From positions 1-8,773 of the forward strand of contig SCST01000321.1 in the NCBI GenBank assembly GCA_004299465.1: DNA of 8,773 nucleotides, read 5' to 3'. Position 1 is the first letter of the stretch, and every line of letters starts with the position of its first letter. The notes beneath the pieces were generated by a model. That model searched no databases. It saw nothing but the letters and a program-made list of their open reading frames with translations, and was not told the origin of the DNA. Below, piece by piece: positions 1 to 7,231 of the stretch. The position numbers and the translations under genes were made by a program. Source of the stretch: Methylovulum sp. (lineage in GTDB: Bacteria > Pseudomonadota > Gammaproteobacteria > Methylococcales > Methylomonadaceae).

Positions 1-387
1 CAGGCGCGCCGCGCTCTCACCGTATTTTTCGCGTAGCGCAATCGCGATCGAATAAGGCTCCTCTCCGCTCGAACAGCCTGCGCAGAGGATGCGCACCGGC
101 GATCTGTCCTGTTTGCGCGACAATATACGCGGTATCAGGCAATCGACCAGCAATTGCAGTTGTTCCGGCTCGCGATAAAAATAGGTTTCGTTAATGGTCA
201 ACAGGGCGACCAGTTCGTGAAATTCGTGCTCGTTAGCCAACAGCAGGGCGTAATAGGCCGATGCGTTTTTCGCGCCGGTTTCGGTGATGCGCTTTTGCAG
301 GCCCGATACCAAAGGCGCTTCGCCTATGCCCTCGAAGGTCAATCCGCAACGCTGTTTGATAAGCGCCTTGAAAGCCGCGAGATTCAT
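1..387 (-). CDS. cheR: CheR chemotaxis receptor methyltransferase, N-terminal part (runs off the left edge)
   Basis: This enzyme uses S-adenosylmethionine to methylate glutamates on the cytoplasmic part of chemoreceptors, opposing CheB. Only the first 129 codons are present; the family is usually about 270-280 residues, so roughly half is missing beyond position 1. Residues 1-60 fit the helical CheR N-terminal domain. NETYFYRE at residues 66-73 is the conserved segment that links to the catalytic domain. The glycine-rich SAM-binding loop AGCSSGEEPYS lies at residues 103-113. The ATG at 387-385 has a strong ribosome site, GAGAGGGG (plus-strand 393-400), five bases upstream and overlapping the cheB stop, which supports this start. 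The gap to cheB is only 11 bases, so it is probably co-transcribed with cheB and the two receptors. No frameshift or missing motif is seen in the visible part. Confidence 0.93.
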   Translation of the reverse strand, partial: MNLAAFKALIKQRCGLTFEGIGEAPLVSGLQKRITETGAKNASAYYALLLANEHEFHELVALLTINETYFYREPEQLQLLVDCLIPRILSRKQDRSPVRILCAGCSSGEEPYSIAIALREKYGESAARL

Positions 388-398
388 GGCATCCCCTC

Positions 399-1493
399 TC
401 ATACCACCAGACCCGCGAGGCGGCACATAGCCCCTGGAATTTCATCCGCGGGCAATACCTGCTGCACGGCCCCGCGCTCAATGGCAATCTTGTTCATGCC
501 GAAGATGACCGAACTGGCTTCATCCTGCGCCAGCGTGGTACCGCCGGCATTATGGATTTTTGCTATCCCGGCGGCGCCATCGCTGCCCATGCCGGTAAGA
601 ATGATGCCGACGCCTTGACGGCCATAGACAGCCGCAACCGATGCCAGCAGCACATCGCAGGTAGGGTGGTAAATTTCCCCCGACAAGCGCGGCACCAGCG
701 CAATGCGCCGCGATCGCGTCACCGCCAGATTGGTCTCCGATGGCGAAACATAGACCGTGCCCGGCGCAAGCGGGTCACCCTCCCGCGCAAGACGCACCGG
801 TAACTTGCAGATAACGGCCAACCATTCCGCCAACCCAGGTGCGAAGCCATCGGCGATGTGTTGCGAAATCAGTAAGGGGCAAGAAAAGTCCTGGGGCAAC
901 TGCCCCAATATCGTAGCGAGCGCCTGCGGACCGCCGGTCGAAGAGACTATCGCAAAAACACGGGATGAATCATCGTCGCCAGGGTGCAGCATCAGCGTGC
1001 TTATCGGTGGCTGTGGGCATGGCGTGATCGGCACTGCCGGTTTTTCGGAAAATCGCGAGCGAATATGCGTAATGACGCGAATTTTAGCCAGCATTTTTAC
1101 CTTCGCGACGAACGCCGCCCCGGTAGCCGGGTCTAGCGTTGGCTTACTGACCGCATCCAACGCGCCGTGAGCCACGGCGGCGCAGGCCTGTCCCGCATCG
1201 GCCATGCTGCTGACCACTAAAATGGGTACGGCGCGCGTCGCCATGATTTCGGCGATAGCGTCCATTCCGCTCATCACCGGCATTTCCATGTCCATCGTGA
1301 CCAGGTCGGGCTTAAGTTCGATGGCGAGCCGCACGGCCTCCCGGCCATTCTTCGCTTCGCCGATCACTTCGATGCCGCCGTCGTATTCCAGCAAACTGCG
1401 CAACATATCGCGCGCAAGGCTGCTGTCGTCAGCCAACAGCACTCTTATTTTAACCATCGATGATTTTGCCTGACTCTGGGTTTGTCCGATCAT
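399..1493 (-). CDS. cheB: CheB chemotaxis response regulator, protein-glutamate methylesterase/glutamine deamidase
   Basis: CheB removes methyl groups from receptor glutamates and deamidates receptor glutamines. It is activated by phosphorylation from CheA. The 364-residue product has the full architecture. A receiver domain (about residues 13-135) carries the acidic pair D22-D23, phospho-acceptor D68 in TMDMEMP and lysine K117. A linker follows at about 136-177. The methylesterase domain (about 178-364) has catalytic Ser185 in SSTGGP, His212 in SQHIADGF and Asp305 in GMGSDGA. The annotated ATG overlaps the stop of the upstream receptor gene (ATGA), which suggests coupled translation. An alternative start is the ATG at 1457-1455 (residue 13, MVKIRVLLADD), which better matches the usual length before the receiver domain but has no clear ribosome site. 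It acts in the cytoplasm with CheR on the adjacent receptors. Confidence 0.95.
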   Translation of the reverse strand: MIGQTQSQAKSSMVKIRVLLADDSSLARDMLRSLLEYDGGIEVIGEAKNGREAVRLAIELKPDLVTMDMEMPVMSGMDAIAEIMATRAVPILVVSSMADAGQACAAVAHGALDAVSKPTLDPATGAAFVAKVKMLAKIRVITHIRSRFSEKPAVPITPCPQPPISTLMLHPGDDDSSRVFAIVSSTGGPQALATILGQLPQDFSCPLLISQHIADGFAPGLAEWLAVICKLPVRLAREGDPLAPGTVYVSPSETNLAVTRSRRIALVPRLSGEIYHPTCDVLLASVAAVYGRQGVGIILTGMGSDGAAGIAKIHNAGGTTLAQDEASSVIFGMNKIAIERGAVQQVLPADEIPGAMCRLAGLVV

Positions 1494-2525
1494 GTGTCCG
1501 CCAGCTTGAACTGCTTGACCAGTTTACTCAACTCGAGCGACATCGCATTCATTTCATTGCCGATTTCGGTGATGCTGCGGATGGATTGCGCGGTATGGGC
1601 GCTGGCGGTGACGATTTCGCGCAACGCGGACACCACTTGGCTGCTGGCGGTTTTCTGCTGTTGCGTGGACAGCGATATTTGCTGGGCCGCGCTGCTGGTC
1701 TGGCCGGCGGCGTCCACCAGGTCGTCGAGATGACGCGCGGTTTCGGCGCTGGCGGCCATGCCGGCGTCTATCGTGCTGGCGCCCTTTTCCGAGGTGATTA
1801 CCAGGCGGCTGATGGAGTCCTGGATCTCTTGGATCTTGTTTTCAATCTCGTTGGTGGAATCGGTCACGCTGTCGGCAAGCCGGCGAATTTCCGCAGCCAC
1901 GACGCCGAAACGCCGTCCCGATTCGCCGGCGCCGGCGGCTTCGAGCGCGGCATTGAAGGCGATCAGCTTGGTCTGGTCGGCGATGGCGTTGATGATCTCC
2001 ATCACTTTGCTGATTTCTTTCGACTTCGCGCCGAGTTCGACGATTTCCCTCAGGCTGTTCTGGTTGCCGGTGCGAATGTCGCCCATGCGCGTGAGCAGTT
2101 GCTGCATCGAATCGGAACCCTTTTTGCTGTTTTCCAGGGCATGGTTGGCAATAGCCACCACCGACGTGGAATGGTCGGCAATCTGGGTTGACGAGGCCGA
2201 CAGCTCTTCCATCGTGGAGGTGATTTCGACCACAGTGGACGACATCTCCTCCACGGCCGCGGCCATCGAATAACTGACTTCCTGCTGGTGCAGGTTGTTT
2301 TCCACGACCAGCCCCGCCGTTTGGGTAAGCCGGGCGGCGGCTCGCTCCAGTTTATACACATTGTTGTTGACATTGCCGATAATCAACGCAAGGCTGGCTT
2401 GCATGGTTTTCATCGCAGCCAAGAGGCTGGTTTCATCACCGGCGCGGGTTTCAATGTTGATATTGAGATTATAGGCCGCGATGGCATGAGCGATTTTCAC
2501 CGCATATTCGGGTTCGCCGCCGAGA
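1490..2525. repeat. Direct repeat copy A: HAMP and signalling half of the 680-residue receptor
   Basis: This stretch aligns without any indel to 3529-4564 at a constant offset of 2039 bases. By hand I count 63 mismatches over 1501-2520, about 94% identity. The repeat begins at the receptor stop codon and ends at the LGGEPEY codons at the start of the HAMP segment. Beyond that point the two receptor genes share no obvious similarity. Confidence 0.92.
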
Positions 2526-3532
2526 ATTCGGCGCAACATACGCGTCCCTCCGAAAATACAGAACAGTACCGCGGAAGTTATCAATAATGCGCATGCCCCC
2601 ATGAGCATAAGTGTTAAATGCTCATAGCGCAGGTAATCGCGGGTCAGCTCAGCTTCCAGCTTCAGCAACTGCTGTTGAAGACTGCTGATTTGCTGATTGA
2701 CGGCTTCCTGTCCCGTCACTTTAGCCTGGGCTACTTTCAGAGCCAATTCCATATCCTTGCTATAGTGTTGCAGCAATGACGGGATTTCCCTGATCGGTTC
2801 AATGGCCTTGTCTTCGGGCTGTTGTGTTGCTTCCTTTTCACCGAAACTTAGAACATCGTCGGTTGCCGGCTCTTGTTTCATAACGCCGAGCAAAGGCAAC
2901 CCACTTAATTCGCCGGCCAAAGCAATCAGCTCTTGTAAGGGCCGGTTAATATTGTCGGACGACATTTGTTTGCGAGAGCTGAAAAAACTTTGCCGTGCTC
3001 TTGCCAGGGTTATCAGTGCAGCCTGGGAATCACCCACTGACTTTAAATAAAGCTGTTTCTCAAGCAGAGTCGCGGTTTTCGCTTCTTTAACATAGGACAA
3101 CAGTTTTTGCAGGTGCTGAGACAGTTGTTGCTCATTATTTATCAACAGCACTTGTGGATCAGCAAGCTTTCCCGCGGCGGCAAGCTTCACTAAAGTCGTT
3201 TGTTGCAACTGATCGAGAAGTCCAATAAACGGTGCTTGTAATGAGGCCGATAAATTGGCGCGACCTTCAACCTCAGTTTTTATTTGCTTAACCGCTTGCT
3301 CAACTTTGCCAAGTATAGTGGCTTCACCGGTCAGCAAATAATTTAAAATCGGTTGACTAACCTGGGTAAAAATTTTGTCTTTTTGCTGCCCAAAAAATTC
3401 CATCGATGCAAAAGCTTGATTGAGGTGGTTTAATGACCAACCGACAGCAATCGTAAAACCAATAATAACAACAACAAGTATTAAACTAGCTAACTTCGAT
3501 ATTTGTTTAATTGACATGTTCAGGTGAATCAC
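1490..3532 (-). CDS. Methyl-accepting chemotaxis protein, 680 residues, with a large unassigned sensor domain
   Basis: This is a transmembrane chemoreceptor that should control CheA through a cytoplasmic coiled-coil hairpin. Transmembrane helix 1 is at about residues 13-35, and a glutamine-rich helical periplasmic region of about 270 residues follows (36-304). Transmembrane helix 2 is at about 305-328, a HAMP segment at about 329-388, and the signalling domain runs to the C-terminus. The hairpin tip lies around 516-548 and reads ADQTKLIAFNAALEA, with Lys522 where most receptors have Asn. Likely methylation pairs are E428-E429 and Q617-Q618. The latter would need CheB deamidation, and cheB is the next gene. 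There is no C-terminal NWETF-type CheR tether. The start is a GTG that overlaps the upstream stop (GTGA); ATG at 3517-3515 (residue 6) is an alternative. The sensor half is AT-richer than the rest, with hand counts of 30-37% GC in 3361-3530. The ligand is unknown. Confidence 0.93.
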   Translation of the reverse strand: MIHLNMSIKQISKLASLILVVVIIGFTIAVGWSLNHLNQAFASMEFFGQQKDKIFTQVSQPILNYLLTGEATILGKVEQAVKQIKTEVEGRANLSASLQAPFIGLLDQLQQTTLVKLAAAGKLADPQVLLINNEQQLSQHLQKLLSYVKEAKTATLLEKQLYLKSVGDSQAALITLARARQSFFSSRKQMSSDNINRPLQELIALAGELSGLPLLGVMKQEPATDDVLSFGEKEATQQPEDKAIEPIREIPSLLQHYSKDMELALKVAQAKVTGQEAVNQQISSLQQQLLKLEAELTRDYLRYEHLTLMLMGACALLITSAVLFCIFGGTRMLRRILGGEPEYAVKIAHAIAAYNLNINIETRAGDETSLLAAMKTMQASLALIIGNVNNNVYKLERAAARLTQTAGLVVENNLHQQEVSYSMAAAVEEMSSTVVEITSTMEELSASSTQIADHSTSVVAIANHALENSKKGSDSMQQLLTRMGDIRTGNQNSLREIVELGAKSKEISKVMEIINAIADQTKLIAFNAALEAAGAGESGRRFGVVAAEIRRLADSVTDSTNEIENKIQEIQDSISRLVITSEKGASTIDAGMAASAETARHLDDLVDAAGQTSSAAQQISLSTQQQKTASSQVVSALREIVTASAHTAQSIRSITEIGNEMNAMSLELSKLVKQFKLADT

Positions 3533-4564
3533 GCGTCCGCTAGTTTGAACTGATTGACCAGTTTACTCAACTCGCGCGACATCGCATTCATTTCATTGCC
3601 GATTTCGGTGATGCTGCGGATGGATTGCGCGGTATGGGCGCTGGCGGTGACGATTTCGCGCAACGCCGAAACCACTTGACTGCTGGCGGTTTTCTGCTGT
3701 TGCGTGGATAGCGATATTTGCTGGGCCGCGCTGCTGGTCTGGCCGGCGGCGTCCACAAGGTCGTCGAGATGACGCGCGGTTTCGGCGCTGGCGGCCATGC
3801 CGGCGTCTATTGTGCTGGTGCCTTTTTCCGAGGTGATCACCAGGCGGCTGATGGAGTCCTGGATCTCTTGGATCTTGTTTTCAATCTCGTTGGTGGAATC
3901 GGTCACGCTGTCGGCAAGCCGGCGAATCTCCGCCGCCACGACGCCGAAACGGCGACCCGACTCGCCCGCGCTGGCGGCTTCGAGCGCGGCATTGAAGGCG
4001 ATCAGCTTGGTCTGGTCGGCGATGGCGTTGATGATCTCCATCACTTTGCTGATTTCTTTCGACTTGGCGCCGAGTTCGACGATTTCCCTCAGGCTGTTCT
4101 GGTTGCCGGTACGAATGTCGCCCATGCGCGTCAGCAGTTGCTGCATCGAATCGGAACCTTTTTTGCTGTTTTCCAGGGTATGGTTGGCAATATCCACCAC
4201 TGACGTGGAATGGTCGGCAATCTGGGTTGACGAGGCCGACAGTTCTTCCATCGTGGAGGTGATTTCAACGACGGTGGAGGACATCTCCTCCACGGCGGCG
4301 GCCATCGAATGGCTTACTTCCTGCTGGTGCAGGTTGTTTTCCACGACCAGCCCCGCCGTCTGGGTAAGCCGGGCGGCGGCCCGCTCCAGCTTGTGCACGC
4401 TGTTGTTGACATTGCCTATCGTCAACGCAAGGCTGCCTTGCATCGCTTTCATTGCGGCCAGGAGGCTGGTTTCGTCGTCGGCGCGGGTTTCGATGTTGAT
4501 GCTGAGATTACAGGCCGCGATGTCATGAGCGATTTTTACCGCGTATTCCGGTTCGCCGCCGAGA
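3529..4564. repeat. Direct repeat copy B: HAMP and signalling half of the 565-residue receptor
   Basis: This is the partner of the copy at 1490-2525. Perfect tracts of about 90 bases occur, matching 1537-1627, 1800-1888 and 1934-2026 in copy A. Mismatches are concentrated in the HAMP end. Long stretches of identity this close together are a natural substrate for recombination or for assembly collapse. Confidence 0.92.
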
Positions 4565-5226
4565 CGCGTCAGCAAGCCGCGCAGGATCATCGTCGCCACC
4601 GCCACGGCGGCGACCAGCGAAACGACCAGGATCGCCAGCAACAGTTGGCCGGCGGATTGAATGTTCGCCTTCGCGCCCGCCTCATCCGTTTTGTTGCGTT
4701 TGCCGGCAAGCTCCACCACTTTGTCAATGGCCGTGCGGTGTAGTTCGTAAGCCGCTTTCATCCGGGACATTGCCAGCTTCGCCGTGTCCTTGTTCGATAT
4801 TTTTACTGCGGGAATATACTCGTTGAAGGCAATGGTGTAGAAATTTACGGCTTGGGGGTGCGCCTGGTTCAGGAAAGTTTCGGATAAATCCCAGTCCAGT
4901 TTCTCGTTGAGCCAGAAGGTGTGCCGCTCGTCATATTCCCCTTTTAATTTCTTGAGACGTTCGATCAAATGATCCTGCTCGCCGCTGTCGCCGGTCTCGG
5001 ACAATTGCAGGGCGACCAGGTAGGACTCGATAACATATTCCGGCGGCGGCAAAATATCCGCGATCAGGTCCTTGCCCTGAACGATGCGCTGGTAGACCGG
5101 GCCGTTGACCATAATTTCATTCAGTGTTTTGAAGGACCAAGCACCATAGACGATAAAGCCGAATGCAAACAGCCCGATCAAAAATGTAAAACGATGCCAT
5201 AATTTGAGGCTCCGGAACCAATCCAT
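3529..5226 (-). CDS. Methyl-accepting chemotaxis protein, 565 residues, with a compact helical sensor domain
   Basis: This is the first gene of the chemotaxis unit and a transmembrane chemoreceptor. Transmembrane helix 1 is at about residues 11-31. A periplasmic region of about 160 residues (33-192) has the size and helical character of a four-helix-bundle sensor and includes the segment DILPPPEYVIESYL. Transmembrane helix 2 is at about 194-215. The HAMP segment begins at LGGEPEY (about 222), and the signalling domain runs to residue 565 with the same QTKLIAFNAALEA tip as the neighbouring receptor. From residue 221 on, I count 17 differences from the neighbour over about 345 residues. One of these is Ser for Gly just after the tip (EAASAGE against EAAGAGE). 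The ATG has a strong ribosome site, GAGGAGA (plus-strand 5231-5237). Its stop overlaps the next receptor's GTG start. There is no NWETF-like tail. The ligand cannot be told from sequence. Confidence 0.95.
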   Translation of the reverse strand: MDWFRSLKLWHRFTFLIGLFAFGFIVYGAWSFKTLNEIMVNGPVYQRIVQGKDLIADILPPPEYVIESYLVALQLSETGDSGEQDHLIERLKKLKGEYDERHTFWLNEKLDWDLSETFLNQAHPQAVNFYTIAFNEYIPAVKISNKDTAKLAMSRMKAAYELHRTAIDKVVELAGKRNKTDEAGAKANIQSAGQLLLAILVVSLVAAVAVATMILRGLLTRLGGEPEYAVKIAHDIAACNLSINIETRADDETSLLAAMKAMQGSLALTIGNVNNSVHKLERAAARLTQTAGLVVENNLHQQEVSHSMAAAVEEMSSTVVEITSTMEELSASSTQIADHSTSVVDIANHTLENSKKGSDSMQQLLTRMGDIRTGNQNSLREIVELGAKSKEISKVMEIINAIADQTKLIAFNAALEAASAGESGRRFGVVAAEIRRLADSVTDSTNEIENKIQEIQDSISRLVITSEKGTSTIDAGMAASAETARHLDDLVDAAGQTSSAAQQISLSTQQQKTASSQVVSALREIVTASAHTAQSIRSITEIGNEMNAMSRELSKLVNQFKLADA

Positions 5227-5512
5227 ACGATCTCCTCTTCAGGTGGTTTTTTCGCTAATATTAAAATATACCATGAGTCAGCCAAGATTAATAAACCTTA
5301 AAAACGCAGTTGGTTTTGTCTGGCATGTTTTTTGTGGCCGACATTCTCACGCTTAAACAGGTAAAAGCCTTTATGCTTCAGCGCGTGGATGCCGGCTTAA
5401 AAATCAATCCGAAAACGCCTGGTTAGCCAAAAAACAAAAGCCTAAAATAGCCGGCAAACGCATTTTCACCATTGAATAACCTCACTTCAAACGCAGCAGA
5501 CGGAATCATCGC
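5227..5512. other. Divergent intergenic region between the chemotaxis unit and the exonuclease gene
   Basis: This 286-base gap separates two divergent genes. The left end (5227-5290) holds the receptor ribosome site and a weak promoter candidate. The middle holds two short open stretches on the plus strand in different frames. One runs from ATG 5325 to a TAG at 5424-5426 (about 33 codons). The other ends at a TAA near 5477-5479 after ...KIAGKRIFTIE. Neither has a good ribosome site or a recognisable family, so they may be a decayed gene or chance. No clear promoter for the exonuclease gene could be picked out. Confidence 0.4.
5258..5285 (-). promoter_or_regulatory. Weak sigma-70-type promoter candidate for the chemotaxis unit
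   Basis: Reading the minus strand, TTGGCT (plus 5280-5285) and TAATAT (plus 5258-5263) are separated by 16 bases. Each matches the consensus hexamer at four of six positions. The -10 element lies about 30 bases upstream of the receptor start codon and just upstream of its ribosome site. An overlapping TATATT (five of six matches) preceded by GG could act instead as an extended -10. I saw no clear flagellar sigma-28 consensus here. Confidence 0.3.
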
Positions 5513-6277
5513 ATGAAAATAATTTCCTGGAATGTCAACGGCATTCGCTCGGTACAAAGCAAAGGCTTTGCCGAAACGCTCGCGCGGCTCGATGCCGATT
5601 GCATCCTGCTGCAGGAAACCAAGGCCCAGGCCGACCAGATCGACAAGGCGCTGGCGGGCATCGATGGCTACCATATTTATTCCAACTGCGCCGAACGCAA
5701 GGGCTATTCCGGCGTGACGATTCTATCCCGGCAAGCGCCGCTGCAAATCGTTAACGATATGGGCATTGCCGAACATGACCGGGAAGGCCGCGTAATTGTC
5801 GCCGAATTCGAACAGTTTTTCCTGCTCGACGTTTATGTGCCGAATTCAGGCGAGGAACTGGCCCGGCTGGATTACCGGGCAAGCTGGGATACTGAGTTGT
5901 TGGCCTATTGCCGGCAACTGCAAGGCAAAAAACCGCTGATCGCCTGCGGCGATTTCAATGTCGCGCACCGGGAAATCGACATCGCCCGCCCTAAGCCGAA
6001 TTACAATAAATCGGCCGGCTATACCCAGGTTGAAATCGACGGGTTCAGCCGTTTTCTCGACGCCGGACTGGTTGACACTTTCCGGCATTTTAATCCGGAC
6101 ACCGTCACTTACAGTTGGTGGAGTTTCCGCGCCGGGGCCAGGGCAAGAAATGTCGGCTGGCGGATTGATTACGTATTGACCAGCGAGGCGCTGGTCGGCA
6201 AAATCAAGCAAGCCTTTATCCTGCCGGATATTAGCGGATCGGATCATTGCCCGGTCGGCATCGAGATTGACTTTTAA
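5513..6277 (+). CDS. xthA: Exodeoxyribonuclease III / AP endonuclease (XthA/ExoA family)
   Basis: This Mg2+-dependent base-excision-repair enzyme cleaves DNA at abasic sites and removes 3' blocking groups, with a 3'-5' exonuclease activity. The 254-residue product is full length for the family, and every diagnostic block is present. These are SWNVNGIR at residues 5-12 (Asn7), QETK at 34-37 (metal ligand Glu35), the tyrosine of DVYVPNSG at 108, and CGDFNVAH at 145-152 (Asp147, Asn149). They continue with SAGYTQVE, YSWWSFRAGARARNVGWR with RIDY (Asp219), and the C-terminal SDHCP (Asp244, His245). The ATG at 5513 starts exactly at the family's usual MKIISWNVNG; the ribosome site is only a weak GACGGAA upstream. 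It stands alone on this strand, divergent from the chemotaxis unit and convergent with the AraC-type gene, and has no evident functional tie to either. The symbol follows the family; exoA is also used. Confidence 0.95.
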   Translation: MKIISWNVNGIRSVQSKGFAETLARLDADCILLQETKAQADQIDKALAGIDGYHIYSNCAERKGYSGVTILSRQAPLQIVNDMGIAEHDREGRVIVAEFEQFFLLDVYVPNSGEELARLDYRASWDTELLAYCRQLQGKKPLIACGDFNVAHREIDIARPKPNYNKSAGYTQVEIDGFSRFLDAGLVDTFRHFNPDTVTYSWWSFRAGARARNVGWRIDYVLTSEALVGKIKQAFILPDISGSDHCPVGIEIDF

Positions 6278-6355
6278 GAATCGTTGAAAAGTCCCGGCAA
6301 TATATCCCCATTTCTCAATTTGGCTGCTTGCCACAAACTGTCGCTGTAAGCGCTA

Positions 6356-7231
6356 TTAATTACGCCGGAACGCTCCCGGCGAAACGCCGAAATAGCGCTT
6401 AAACGCCTTGCTGAACGCCGGTACGGAATCATAGCCGCAACGTTCGGCCACCCGCTCTACGCTCATGCCCGGTTCCTTCAACCGGCATGCGGCGATCTGC
6501 AAGCGCCAGGCGATAAGGTATTCAATCGGCGAAGAGCCGATTAGCGCAGAAAATTTCTCCGACAACACCGTTTTGGATAATCCCGCGCGCGTGCACAGCT
6601 CAGCAACCGTCCACGGGTGCCAGGGTTGCTCGTGAATCAATCCCAGCACCGTGACCAGACGTTTGTCCTGCATGGCCGCAAATACACCCGCCTGCACCAA
6701 GCCCTCCTCAATACAGTAACGGATAACCAGTACGAACAGGCTGTCGCATAAACGTTCCACCATCGATTCGCTGCCAAAGCGCTGACCGGCGGCTTCGCTG
6801 ATGATAAGCTCGATCAGCCGGGTTAATATATCCCCCGCCTGGTTTTTCTTGATGACAATTTCGGCGGGCAAGGCTTGCCATAGCAATGATTTGGGTGCAG
6901 CCAGTTCAATTTCACCGCAAACAAATCCCGATTCGCCATCCGCCCAACTGCTCATGCGGTTGTCCGCCGCATCGCAAGGCAGGTGTTCGCCGCTATAGGA
7001 CAAAAAATGCCTGGCTGCATGCGGCAAGAACAAGATCAAATCACCGCTATCCAGCGGCAGCGGCGTTTCCCGCCCAGGTGTATACAGCCAACCCCGGCCT
7101 TTGCTGACCAAATGAAACCAAACCGAGGTATCGGAATTGTGATCCATCAGCCAATGCCCGCAAACGCCGCCGGAATAAACCAGCTTGGCATGTAAATTCA
7201 GCGCGTTAACCAGCGGCGTTAAGGCATCCAC
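6356..7231 (-). CDS. AraC-family transcriptional regulator with an N-terminal cupin domain
   Basis: This is a DNA-binding regulator of 291 residues. The N-terminal region (about residues 1-110) reads as the cupin-like sensing domain common in this family, including CGHWLMDHNSD (24-34), WFHLVSKGRG and LDSGDLILFLPHAARH. The C-terminus has the two helix-turn-helix units of AraC proteins. The first is at about 207-228 (VAELCTRAGLSKTVLSEKF) and the second at about 256-280 (VERVAERCGYDSVPAFSKAF), followed by FGVSPGAFRR. The start is GTG: an in-frame TAG lies two codons upstream, and the N-terminus MDALTPLVNAL fits the family. A GGGAA ribosome site lies about six bases before it. The gene is divergent from an AhpD-like gene and a tautomerase gene across a 171-base gap, so it most likely controls those two. 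The effector is unknown. Confidence 0.92.
   Translation of the reverse strand: MDALTPLVNALNLHAKLVYSGGVCGHWLMDHNSDTSVWFHLVSKGRGWLYTPGRETPLPLDSGDLILFLPHAARHFLSYSGEHLPCDAADNRMSSWADGESGFVCGEIELAAPKSLLWQALPAEIVIKKNQAGDILTRLIELIISEAAGQRFGSESMVERLCDSLFVLVIRYCIEEGLVQAGVFAAMQDKRLVTVLGLIHEQPWHPWTVAELCTRAGLSKTVLSEKFSALIGSSPIEYLIAWRLQIAACRLKEPGMSVERVAERCGYDSVPAFSKAFKRYFGVSPGAFRRN

Noticed and set aside
154..1473. Several open frames on the plus strand opposite cheR and cheB
   Set aside because: The minus strand carries complete CheB motifs and correct CheR motifs here. The plus-strand frames have no recognisable domains and overlap each other.
1460..2273. Long open frames on the plus strand opposite the signalling half of the longer receptor (1460-2191 and 1758-2273)
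   Set aside because: They are antisense to a well-supported receptor, and the same frames reappear opposite the duplicate (3718-4203, 3797-4528). They are mirrored only because the coding repeat is mirrored, and they encode low-complexity Ser/Ile- or Gly/Asp-rich products with no family.
5241..5400. Flagellar sigma-28 promoter upstream of the chemotaxis unit
   Set aside because: I looked for the TAAA and GCCGATAA elements on the minus strand. The nearest matches (GTTTAAG and GTCGGCC) have wrong sequence and spacing.
6321..6333. Hairpin TGGC-TGCTT-GCCA between the convergent exonuclease and AraC-type genes as a terminator
   Set aside because: The stem is only four base pairs and there is no T-run on either side.
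5846..6334. 162-codon minus-strand frame opposite the exonuclease gene
   Set aside because: It is antisense to a gene with every exonuclease III motif, and its product resembles no family.
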